64,000 nt of DNA from Varibaculum massiliense (GTDB lineage: Bacteria; Actinomycetota; Actinomycetes; Actinomycetales; Actinomycetaceae). Both the position numbers and the translations under genes were made by a program. The stretch's first letter is position 1; each line of letters opens with the position of its first letter. The notes beneath the pieces are model-generated. The model had not been told where the DNA came from. It ran no database searches and saw nothing but the letters and a program-made list of their open reading frames with translations. The stretch lies in the NCBI RefSeq assembly GCF_900106855.1, contig NZ_FNWI01000004.1, positions 806,001-870,000 of the forward strand, in the 5' to 3' direction. Below, piece after piece: positions 44,487 to 52,772 of this stretch.

Positions 44487-45539
44487 ATGAAAACTTTTGA
44501 GTCTCTCAGTAACCCCCTTATATCTGTGGGCATTGTTGCGTTAAATGAAGAAGATTATCTTCCCGATATGCTCTCTTGCATCAAGGCTCAAGACTACCCA
44601 CACCACCTCATCCAAGTGGTGCTGGTAGATAGCGGATCTGAAGATGCCACCCCCCGGATTATGAAGGACTTTGCCACGCGGGCAACCGACTTTGAATCGG
44701 CGACAATCCTCCCCAACCCGGGTAAGACCGCACCCAGAGGATGGAACGTATTTCTTAACGCCGCTAGCGGGGAGATAATGGTTCGCCTAGACGCTCACGC
44801 CCGCATCCCAAATAATTTTTTGAGTCAAATCGTAGCGGTTCTCGCAGAAGGAGAGGCAGTAGCTGGTGGTCCACGCCCTACTATCACTCCCAAGAATGCC
44901 ACGGCCTGGCAACAGGTATTGCATACCGTCGAAGAATCTATGTTCGGGGCCTCGATTGCGAAATATCGAGGTAACTCAAAATCTGACTCAAACGCACCTC
45001 AGTACGTAAAATCAGTGTTCCATCCGGGATACCGCAGATCAGTGATAGATGCAGTGGGGCCTTTTAACGAGAAACTTACCCGTACGGAAGACAACGACTA
45101 CTCCTACCGGATTCGAAAGGCCGGATATAAGATTCGGTTTGATTCCCGGATCTATTCTGAGCAAATAATTCGTCCTTCACTGCTTGCCATGATTAGGCAA
45201 AAGTACAATAACGGCTACTGGATCGGGAGGACGCTTTTTATACAACCCGGATGTATCGAGGTATATCACCTGGTGCCGGGGGCTTTTGTATTTGCAATTG
45301 CCGCGGGAATCGCGCTGCGACTACGGGGAATTAAGCTACCGCTGCGGCTGCTAGCCGCCAGCTATGGACCCGCCGACCTGGTTTTAAGTGCGGCATCTCT
45401 TCCGAAAGTTAACCCGCCCACCAGTAAAGCTGCCAGCTTACCCTTGATTTTCCCCGCCCTCCATATTGCCTACGGCATCGGCACCTGGAAGGGAATATTA
45501 GAGGGGCTAAAAGAGACATTCCGAGGAGGGCGAGGGTGA
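44487..45539 (+). CDS. Family 2 glycosyltransferase with C-terminal membrane region
   Basis: The GT-A fold core is clear: ISVGIVALNEEDYLPDMLSC, VVLVDSGSEDATPRI, MVRLDAHARIP (DxD equivalent) and TRTEDNDYSYRIRKAG (acceptor-side ED). The C-terminal part (about 250-320) holds two or three hydrophobic segments. It resembles ExoA-like succinoglycan glycosyltransferases. The protein likely extends a lipid-linked repeat unit on the cytoplasmic face. Its last four bases overlap the GTG of the DUF1919 gene. Confidence 0.88.
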   Translation: MKTFESLSNPLISVGIVALNEEDYLPDMLSCIKAQDYPHHLIQVVLVDSGSEDATPRIMKDFATRATDFESATILPNPGKTAPRGWNVFLNAASGEIMVRLDAHARIPNNFLSQIVAVLAEGEAVAGGPRPTITPKNATAWQQVLHTVEESMFGASIAKYRGNSKSDSNAPQYVKSVFHPGYRRSVIDAVGPFNEKLTRTEDNDYSYRIRKAGYKIRFDSRIYSEQIIRPSLLAMIRQKYNNGYWIGRTLFIQPGCIEVYHLVPGAFVFAIAAGIALRLRGIKLPLRLLAASYGPADLVLSAASLPKVNPPTSKAASLPLIFPALHIAYGIGTWKGILEGLKETFRGGRG

Positions 45540-46231
45540 ATCTTGATTCCCTGCACAGTTTGAAGAGTAAACTGCAACTGCGCTGGCATTTATATAAAAA
45601 CCGGCAGCTTGTAAATCGGGAAGTAAGCATTATTTCCAATAACTGTATTGCGGGAGTCATCTATCATGACTGTGGTTTACGTTTTCTTTCCCCTACCGTG
45701 AACCTTTGGTTTTCGACTGAAGATTTCTTCACCTATGCGGCTAATATCCTTGAGTATTCCCCACAACAGGGAGCAGAACTACGTGAGATTTTTGAGGAGG
45801 GAATCAGTTATCCCCTGGGGTTATTAACTCCAAAATCTGCGGATTTACCCGCGATAAAGCTTTACTTTCAGCATTACCCCAGCTTTGAAATTGCGAAGAA
45901 AAAATGGGAGGAGCGTTCAAGGCGAATAAACTTAGAAAACATATGCATGATTTTTGAGTGTTCTCAGCCCATTGCAGAAAGCAGCCCTATTCCGGAACTT
46001 TTTCGCGCCGCTCCCTATTCCCATAAAGTTATAGTTACCAGTAAGCATTCGGTAACCGGTAAAGGCACTGAAGTTGTACATCTTCCGGTATATGACTTGC
46101 CAGGTTATCAACCGGGAAAACTTTTTACCACCAAAAGGAAACTGTCCTTATCCCGGTGGCTTGACGATTTTAACTATGTAGAGTTTTTAAATCGCACTAA
46201 AGGAAAGCTACTTACCTCGACACTCGAGTAG
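45536..46231 (+). CDS. DUF1919 exopolysaccharide biosynthesis protein
   Basis: The 231-aa protein contains VSIISNNCIAGVIYHDCGLR, SPTVNLWFSTEDFFTYAAN and LKLYFQHY-like segments typical of DUF1919, a family found in capsule and teichoic-acid-like gene clusters and thought to act as glycan-modifying or glycosyltransferase-like enzymes. The biochemical role is not established. GTG start, 4-bp overlap with the preceding glycosyltransferase, so the two are co-translated. Confidence 0.8.
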   Translation: MNLDSLHSLKSKLQLRWHLYKNRQLVNREVSIISNNCIAGVIYHDCGLRFLSPTVNLWFSTEDFFTYAANILEYSPQQGAELREIFEEGISYPLGLLTPKSADLPAIKLYFQHYPSFEIAKKKWEERSRRINLENICMIFECSQPIAESSPIPELFRAAPYSHKVIVTSKHSVTGKGTEVVHLPVYDLPGYQPGKLFTTKRKLSLSRWLDDFNYVEFLNRTKGKLLTSTLE

Positions 46232-46238
46232 CTTTTCC
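46202..46238 (+). terminator. Possible terminator hairpin at end of DUF1919 gene
   Basis: GGAAAGCTACT pairs with AGTAGCTTTTCC around a 14-nt loop, overlapping the stop codon. The T run is part of the stem, so termination efficiency is doubtful. Confidence 0.35.
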
Positions 46239-46303
46239 AACTACCCTTGTAGAGTCAATGTTCGAAAACAGGGATTATAAACAATTTCTAACTGACATAT
46301 GAG

Positions 46304-46417
46304 CGCGTCAAGTAACGCGACTCCCATGCTCAGGCGGGTCACCTAAGCCCTGGGGACGATAGCTAGGAAGAATTCTAGCTTCGCCGGCACCTGGTTACTT
46401 ACTAGACAAGAGACGCG
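46304..46417. ncRNA. Structured intergenic element of unknown type
   Basis: Between two convergent genes, nested complementary segments enclose about 75 nt: CGCGTC (46304) with GACGCG (46412), and AAGTAAC (46310) with GTTACTT (46394). Inside is a hairpin AGCTAG / CTAGCT (46361-46380) beside CCCTGGGGACG. The layout is that of a multi-branched RNA. I do not recognise a known family. It could be a decayed riboswitch, an sRNA or a terminator region. Confidence 0.35.
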
Positions 46418-46463
46418 AGCACACGAAGCCATCATTTCACGCTACCCCCCCTGCTCTGCGGTA

Positions 46464-48008
46464 TTAGCGCTCAGAAAGCAGTTTCGCTTCCCGCAACGTG
46501 ATTACTGGAATTCGCATCGGTTCTGAACTTGGGCGCACTATTAGATAACTCATGATAATCAGCAGAATCCCAAATAAGTAATCCAATCCCAAGAACGAAT
46601 CAGTCAGAAACGTGACCCCACTCATAATAGTCAGCCAGGTCATTCCCAAGAAGAAATCGGACCAATCGGGGTGACGCTGCTTTAAGGCTTTTCCATAGCT
46701 AACCAGGCAGCCTAAGAAAAATACCACGTAGATTCCAAATCCGAGAGCCCCGTAGCTGATTAAAACATCCAGATAGGAGTTATGCACGTAGTAGCCCCGC
46801 TCTAACATTTTTTGCTCACTCGGTAAATGTTCCGCTTTCGCGTATTCCACAGTGTTATAGGGGCCAATACCTACTACCCGGTGCCCCTTCCAAAGGTCAA
46901 ATGTTTCTTCCCAGATATAAACACGCGCTGATTTAGTGGAATCACCTTTATTTACGCGAAGCATACTAATGTCATCTACCATCTTCCAATCAGAACTGGT
47001 TTTCTTTGATCCGTCAGGATGAATTAGTTTAAAAACTTGCGCATAATAGGCAATTTCTCCCTCTATCAGGGTGTCTATGGTGGCATTTACCCCAGTGTAG
47101 CCCAAGCCTCCGACAAGGATTACCCACACCACCAGCAGAGCTTTGGATTTCTTTTGTAGATACTCGCTGCGCCGATAATAAAACACGAATAGGCAAAGGC
47201 CAATCACTGCCAGGGTGATTAATAGGGATAAGCGAGCACCCCGAGAATTACAACCAGCAGTGGCAATAACCAGCAGAACTAAATTTATCCAGTACAAAAT
47301 CCGGTATCTTTTTTTACCCCGCGTAGTAAAGAAGATTTTTTCCCGATAAATCAACGCCCAGGTAGTAACAAACATACTGACTAGCCCAAATAATGCAGCA
47401 TGATTAGAGTCCACGTTCATACCGAAAACAATGAATACCCTGTTCCCGGCCTCATAGGTAAAAGATTGCGCCCCGAGATGACGACTAGCACCCGCCAATT
47501 TATCCATAAAAGTGAAGCCTACGGCAACCATCGTGACCGAAGTGAGTGCCTGTAATCCGGTAATTATTTGTGCGGGCAGCAATACCTTGGCAAGCTCCCT
47601 ATGCGGTTTGGAACTGCGGGCTATATGGGCTCCCAGCGGATAAACTAATAACACTGAAACTGCAAGCAGAATCCCGGATTTTATTTGAGTTACCGGGTTT
47701 ACCGCATAGTTGACGGCTAAAGTGATTAGCGCAGCCGGCAACAGCAGCACCAGTACTTTTATCCAAGGGGCTTGAAAAAAGGTTCGATCCTTTAATAGAT
47801 AATAACCAATCAAGACATATGCCCAGAGCACAAGTGGATACTGTAGGGGACCTAAAAAATCCCCTAAAACCGCTATTTGTCGCAGCAGCAAATAAACCAG
47901 GTAGGAACTTACACAATACACAGGGTTCAGAAGGACGCTACGGAAAGCTTCACTCATCCTCGGCTTTGACTGCACCGCGACTCCATTATTCGCTAATGAT
48001 TCGTTCAC
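46464..48008 (-). CDS. O-antigen ligase/polymerase-type membrane protein (Wzy-like)
   Basis: The 514-aa polytopic protein has about 11-12 membrane segments. It carries the Wzy/WaaL-type motifs RGARLSLLITLAVIGL and, after a large extracytoplasmic loop (about 300-410), YYVHNSYLDVLISYGALGFG. In this locus it is the likely polymerase of flippase-exported repeat units. The alternative, ligation of finished chains to the wall, cannot be excluded. It is the only minus-strand gene between the two plus-strand glycosyltransferase groups. Confidence 0.83.
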   Translation of the reverse strand: MNESLANNGVAVQSKPRMSEAFRSVLLNPVYCVSSYLVYLLLRQIAVLGDFLGPLQYPLVLWAYVLIGYYLLKDRTFFQAPWIKVLVLLLPAALITLAVNYAVNPVTQIKSGILLAVSVLLVYPLGAHIARSSKPHRELAKVLLPAQIITGLQALTSVTMVAVGFTFMDKLAGASRHLGAQSFTYEAGNRVFIVFGMNVDSNHAALFGLVSMFVTTWALIYREKIFFTTRGKKRYRILYWINLVLLVIATAGCNSRGARLSLLITLAVIGLCLFVFYYRRSEYLQKKSKALLVVWVILVGGLGYTGVNATIDTLIEGEIAYYAQVFKLIHPDGSKKTSSDWKMVDDISMLRVNKGDSTKSARVYIWEETFDLWKGHRVVGIGPYNTVEYAKAEHLPSEQKMLERGYYVHNSYLDVLISYGALGFGIYVVFFLGCLVSYGKALKQRHPDWSDFFLGMTWLTIMSGVTFLTDSFLGLDYLFGILLIIMSYLIVRPSSEPMRIPVITLREAKLLSER

Positions 48009-48122
48009 ATTCTCACTCCGGTAAATAAGCTTCCACTTTACTTATTAAAGACAACTAGAGTTTACCGCAGAGAAAGGTTTTCGCTTCAAAGCAGAGAGTA
48101 TTTCCTATGAGATACTGACAAT

Positions 48123-49124
48123 ATGAGGTTAAGCGTAATCGTTCCTTTTTATAACTCGGCAAAGTTCTTACCACGCCTAGAAAAAACATTATTTGAGCAG
48201 CAAAAGCCCCGGGAAGAAGAACATACAGAAGTTGAGGTAATTATTGTCGATGATGCATCTTCACCGGAAGAACATTGCTTGTTAGACAAGGCAGCCAAGC
48301 GCAACGATTGGCAGCTAATTACATTAACTGAAAATGTAGGCCCCGGCGGAGCTAGGAATACCGGCATTTCTGCAGCTAGCGGCGACTATCTGGTATTTCT
48401 GGATTCTGATGATGAGTTTATGCCCGGTACCTTCGAAAAACTTACGGATGCCGTAACTGAAACACCTTGTGATGTATTGCTTTTCGACTTCAGTATCATC
48501 GATGGGGGAAAAGAACATTCTTATACCGTTCTCCCTGAATCCCCGGCACAACTTGATTACGTAAGCACCGATTACGCACTGGCATTTGCCCGGGGAGGGA
48601 CTTGCGGGAAAGTCTATCGCCGCGATTTTCTGCGTAAGCACGGTCTGGGATTCGGAACCGGCGTTCGGCACGAAGATACGGTGCTTACCAAAACTGCACT
48701 GGCCTGGGCAGATAAAGTTGCTTACTTACCAGAGAGTCTATACTGCTACCAGATTCACGCAGGTTCTTTGATAACTGATGACTCTAACTCTTCCCTGGAA
48801 GCATCTTTTCAAGCCTTTGAACAGATCCGTAAACTTACTACGGGTAGGCATCCTCAAGAAATCGAATATGTCTACATTGTCGAAGTAATCATTTCCTGCG
48901 CGATGAAATTTTATCCCTTAAAAGTAACCCGCAGTCAGGCGCGAAAACTATTCTTACGCTTTGTCGCAGACTATCCTAACTGGGTAAAGAATCCTTACCT
49001 ACAGAAAGGCGGAATCCGTTACCGCTTATATGCCGCTTTAGCTCAGCGCCACTCCTATCTGGGGCTGCTAATGCTTTCCTACGCGGAAACCGTGATGCGA
49101 AAAATTTTAGGTCGGGGACACTGA
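48123..49124 (+). CDS. Family 2 glycosyltransferase
   Basis: The 333-aa protein begins MRLSVIVPFYNSAKFLPRLE and shows VEVIIVDDASS, GGARNTGISAASGDY and LVFLDSDDEFMPGT, the complete GT2 nucleotide-sugar-binding core with DxD. RHEDTVLTKTALAWAD is the acceptor-side motif. There are no membrane segments. It probably adds one sugar of the repeat unit; donor and linkage are unknown. Confidence 0.9.
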   Translation: MRLSVIVPFYNSAKFLPRLEKTLFEQQKPREEEHTEVEVIIVDDASSPEEHCLLDKAAKRNDWQLITLTENVGPGGARNTGISAASGDYLVFLDSDDEFMPGTFEKLTDAVTETPCDVLLFDFSIIDGGKEHSYTVLPESPAQLDYVSTDYALAFARGGTCGKVYRRDFLRKHGLGFGTGVRHEDTVLTKTALAWADKVAYLPESLYCYQIHAGSLITDDSNSSLEASFQAFEQIRKLTTGRHPQEIEYVYIVEVIISCAMKFYPLKVTRSQARKLFLRFVADYPNWVKNPYLQKGGIRYRLYAALAQRHSYLGLLMLSYAETVMRKILGRGH

Positions 49125-49320
49125 CTCCCTCCCCATCTGGAGCACTTTTAGGTAAGAGGTCAGAAACGAAGAAGCAGGCTCCCCTAAGAAACCTAGTTGC
49201 TATCTCAGTTTCGGGTAACAATAACTATGCCGCTCGCGCGGTTTGTCCGTTACTAAATATTGTTTTACCATGCTTTACTTGTAGACATTAAGTCTGAAAC
49301 AGCAAATTCTAAGGAGAAGC

Positions 49321-50706
49321 GTGGAGATAGAAAATAAAGGCACTCCCGGCAGTGCTAAGCCTGTTTCCAGCGACAACACTGTTCCCAGCGATGTTCCTGC
49401 TAGTTCGAGCTCCGAACCTCAAACTATCGATTCAGCTGCCACTACTAGTGAAACCGGGAAAACCAATAAGAAGCGGCTGCTTAAGAATACGATTTTTCTT
49501 TATGTCTTAGTGTTCTCCGGATATTTCTTTTCTTTCATCACTGTTCCCTATCAAACCCGAGTGCTGGGCGCCGAGCTCTACGGAAAAATCGGGTGGGCAA
49601 TGGCGGTGATGGCATACTTCAGCGTATTTATCGAATTCGGGTTCTTACTTTCTGCCACTGCCTCTATCGCGGGAAATCGCGATAATAAAACCTATGTCGA
49701 AAAAGTGGTAGGAGCGGTAACCCTAGATAAACTACTTCTTACTCTCCTCAGCCTGGCAGTTCTCGCCCCCATGGCGTTTTTCTGGCAGAAGATGAGTTCA
49801 GATCCTTGGTTCTACCTGCTATGTTTCCTCTCGGTTTCCTCTGCCAGCTTTATGCTTGATTTCTTCTACCGTGGTATCGAAGAAATGCAAACCATCACCA
49901 TCGCCTCGGTTTCCTTACGCGCTCTCTTCACCATCGGGATTTTTGTTTTTATGCATAAACCCGAAGACTACTGGATGGTTCCCGCCTTAAATCTGGGAGG
50001 TAACCTCCTCGCAGCCGGATACGTATATGGGCACATGTATTTTAAGCTCGGCTACAAAATGCGCTGGCCCGGTCTCGGTTTTGCCTGGCAAATTCTAAAA
50101 GAGTCTACTTGGTTTTTCTTATCCCGAGTTGCTAGCACCATCTATACCGCTACCAATATCTTCCTACTTGGCTTCGTCTATCCGGTAGCCAGCATCCCCA
50201 TCGGTGTCTACACCGCCGCCGACAAACTGCTGGGGGTAATGAAACAAACTATGGGACCAGTATCCGACAGCCTCTACCCCTATATGGTGCGCAACCGCGA
50301 CTTCAAACTCCTAAAGAAAATACTGCTCTCGTTAATGCCGGTGGTGGCGTTGGGCTGCATAGTGGTTGCGATTATCGCCGAGCCTATGTGTTCTTGGTTT
50401 TTTGGGGCTCAGTTCCGTGATGCTGGAAAAGTATTACGTCTGATGATGCTTATCCTGTTTATTACTTTACCGGTCTACCTTCTAGGGTTCCCTACCCTCA
50501 GTCCCCTGGGAGGTGCAAAAGCAGTTAACCAATCGGTAATCGTGGCTTCTATTTTTCACGTCTTTGCACTCTGCATAACCTTCGTCCTCGGTTTCCTGAA
50601 TATCTACTCGGTGGTGCTTCTAACCTTCTGCACCGAAATGATTATTCTTATTTACCGAGTGGTTGCAGTAGCTAAATACTGGAAGAAATCAAAAGCTGGG
50701 CTGTGA
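49321..50706 (+). CDS. Wzx-type polysaccharide flippase
   Basis: The protein has a Ser/Thr-rich cytoplasmic extension (about 1-55) and then about 12 membrane helices starting LLKNTIFLYVLVFSGYFFSF. FITVPYQTRVLGAELYGKIG is the typical RfbX/Wzx opening. The family moves undecaprenyl-linked repeat units across the membrane. GTG start with AAGGAGAA ribosome-binding site. The 461-aa length is normal if the extension is discounted. A stem (AGCTGGG / CCCAGCT, 50695-50722) overlaps its 3' end and the facing gene. Confidence 0.92.
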   Translation: MEIENKGTPGSAKPVSSDNTVPSDVPASSSSEPQTIDSAATTSETGKTNKKRLLKNTIFLYVLVFSGYFFSFITVPYQTRVLGAELYGKIGWAMAVMAYFSVFIEFGFLLSATASIAGNRDNKTYVEKVVGAVTLDKLLLTLLSLAVLAPMAFFWQKMSSDPWFYLLCFLSVSSASFMLDFFYRGIEEMQTITIASVSLRALFTIGIFVFMHKPEDYWMVPALNLGGNLLAAGYVYGHMYFKLGYKMRWPGLGFAWQILKESTWFFLSRVASTIYTATNIFLLGFVYPVASIPIGVYTAADKLLGVMKQTMGPVSDSLYPYMVRNRDFKLLKKILLSLMPVVALGCIVVAIIAEPMCSWFFGAQFRDAGKVLRLMMLILFITLPVYLLGFPTLSPLGGAKAVNQSVIVASIFHVFALCITFVLGFLNIYSVVLLTFCTEMIILIYRVVAVAKYWKKSKAGL

Positions 50707-50724
50707 TCCTGACACCCCAGCTAC

Positions 50725-51714
50725 TTACTTTATTCGTAAGGCAAATCGATAAATAACCGTGGCTACCGCGATATTTATGCGTGCCGTCACTAGCGTGGCA
50801 GCATCTATTTTCCGCAGTCCTTTTAGAGGTACCCGTCTGGCCAGTTTCTGTACTCGTTTTTGCAAAGAACGGTAGCGAGAATCTTGGCGGTAACTGGGAT
50901 CAGCAGAGTACTCCACCAGGCAATTGATGCCAGCTTTAAACGCAGCCAGAAGCGCGAGTTCCGCTTGCGGGAGCTGCAGGTCACTCAACAACTTATGGTG
51001 TTCTTCGTAAAAATCTATCCCGTCTATATGCTTCCAGGATGGAGTAGTCATTATTGAGGACTCGTTACAGCGATAGTGATAAAACGGTGCGCGAGTGAGC
51101 GCAACCCGTTTGGATTGCAACATCACCGGAAGTGCTACCGCCACGTCTTCATGGAGACGCCCTTCAGGAAAATGCAGATTTTTATAGATTCGCCGCGGAT
51201 ACAGTTTAGATACTGCCACCGTAAGCTGTTGCAAAACCGCGCCCCCATACAGCTGCGTTATCGCTTCCTTTTGGGAAAATAGGCACCATCTTGCTTCTTT
51301 ACCAGGCTGATTCATAATGGATAGTTCACTATCATCAGAAAATCTAGCCAGACCACAAATCGCTAAATCAGCTTGCAGCTTTGAAATCCCTTCCATCAGT
51401 TGCCGCACAAAATCTGGATGCAAGGAATCATCGGAATCGACGAAGCAAAGATAATCCCCACGAGCCCGGGCTAAACCAAAATTTCGCGCGCTAGAAAGTC
51501 CGCCATTAGGTTTGCTCACCACTTCCAGTCGCGGATCAGTGTAACTTTCTGCTATTGCCAGAGAGGAATCAACAGAACCGTCATTTACCACTACTACCTG
51601 CAGGTTTTTGTAGCTTTGTGCTAACACGGAATCAAGACAGGTACGCAGGTATTTTTCTACGTTATAAACCGGAACAACCACAGAAACTAGCGGCTCACTG
51701 CTGTCATGCTGCAT
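50725..51714 (-). CDS. Family 2 glycosyltransferase
   Basis: The 329-aa protein has LVSVVVPVYNVEKYLRTCLD, VVVVNDGSVDSS, GLSSARNFGLARARGDY and CFVDSDDSLHPDF, the GT2 core, then RLHEDVAVALPVML on the acceptor side. The arrangement resembles capsule glycosyltransferases of the EpsJ/CpsI type. It follows the LicD gene by 14 bp on the minus strand and is probably co-transcribed with it and with the dehydratase gene further upstream. Confidence 0.9.
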   Translation of the reverse strand: MQHDSSEPLVSVVVPVYNVEKYLRTCLDSVLAQSYKNLQVVVVNDGSVDSSLAIAESYTDPRLEVVSKPNGGLSSARNFGLARARGDYLCFVDSDDSLHPDFVRQLMEGISKLQADLAICGLARFSDDSELSIMNQPGKEARWCLFSQKEAITQLYGGAVLQQLTVAVSKLYPRRIYKNLHFPEGRLHEDVAVALPVMLQSKRVALTRAPFYHYRCNESSIMTTPSWKHIDGIDFYEEHHKLLSDLQLPQAELALLAAFKAGINCLVEYSADPSYRQDSRYRSLQKRVQKLARRVPLKGLRKIDAATLVTARINIAVATVIYRFALRIK

Positions 51715-51728
51715 TGAAATCGTTTCTT

Positions 51729-52676
51729 TTAGTAGCTCATTCCTGCTTTTCGAGGATCAAAACGCCCGTTGGTCATATATTTATGACAGGGGGTATCCAA
51801 ATCCATGAAATAAACTGCATGCTTGGGTTGCTGCTCGTCGGCAGGAGGCGGGGTCAGGTATCCGTCACCGTACTCGGCACGCAAATAAGTATCATAGTCA
51901 TCGGGCACTCGGTACTGCTGTTGTGTTTCCGCAACTTCCAATGGCATATCGATTCCCCGACCAAACCATTTCCGCTGGAACGGGGTAAACATTTCCTTCG
52001 GGCCGTCACAAATCGTTGCAGACCATTCGTGGCTGTCATAATCCCACTTGCTCATTTGCTTCTCGCAAGTCCGCCAAAGCTTATATCGCCAGCGGGGATG
52101 AGGCACTAGCGCTAAGGCTACCTTAGCTATTAGTGCCACTACTTTGCCGTGGTTTTTCGGCACCTCAGCCACGTTGTAAAGATTGAAAATGAGTCCCATC
52201 AGCATCTGCCACCACCAAGCTAAACTCTTTGGCTGCGGCGCACCATCTAGGGGAAAAATATCGATGGTCAATCCCTGGGGAATTTTTTTATCAATTTGAT
52301 AGGGAGTAACCAGGGTGGTGAAGTTGTCACATATTTTTGCCATTACATCCCCGGTATGAGTATTAGCGCCGGTACGAACATAGCTAAAACGCTCCGTATC
52401 TGCCTCTCGATTCCAGAGACTTGCAAGACGCTCGTAATCAGGACGGGGCATATAAACATCTACATCGTCATCCCAGGGAATAAATTTCCCATCGCGAGCC
52501 ACGCCAATCACGCAGCCTCCGCAACCATAAAAACGCAGCCCATGTTGATTACAAAAATCCGCAAAATATTGGTAAATCTCCCAAGACTTTTGTTGCATCT
52601 TACGCAGTTCATCGGCACTCACCGGACGCGTCTTAGCTACCCCCAAATTTCCCATCTTGCCATTCTCCTCAGTCAT
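51729..52676 (-). CDS. LicD-family phosphotransferase (second copy)
   Basis: The 315-aa protein contains FYGCGGCVIGVARDGKFIPW followed by DDDVDVYM, then GLTIDIFPLDGAP, the full LicD signature. It differs strongly from the 231-aa LicD at 43762 and is the closer of the two to classical LicD. It likely attaches a CDP-activated phospho-substituent to a sugar of the repeat unit. It overlaps no neighbour; 96 bp separate it from the dehydratase gene. Confidence 0.88.
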   Translation of the reverse strand: MTEENGKMGNLGVAKTRPVSADELRKMQQKSWEIYQYFADFCNQHGLRFYGCGGCVIGVARDGKFIPWDDDVDVYMPRPDYERLASLWNREADTERFSYVRTGANTHTGDVMAKICDNFTTLVTPYQIDKKIPQGLTIDIFPLDGAPQPKSLAWWWQMLMGLIFNLYNVAEVPKNHGKVVALIAKVALALVPHPRWRYKLWRTCEKQMSKWDYDSHEWSATICDGPKEMFTPFQRKWFGRGIDMPLEVAETQQQYRVPDDYDTYLRAEYGDGYLTPPPADEQQPKHAVYFMDLDTPCHKYMTNGRFDPRKAGMSY

Positions 52677-52772
52677 TTCTATTAATTTCGATTACCGATT
52701 CCAGCCCGTACGACTCTCCACTAAAACGAGAAAATAAATTTACCTAAAATAATCTTCTTCTAGCCGCAACTA

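Noticed and set aside
46281-46440. Possible tRNA gene between convergent genes
   Set aside because: The stems are not tRNA-like: there is no T-loop motif or CCA-end acceptor stem, and lengths do not fit. I kept it only as an unassigned structured element.
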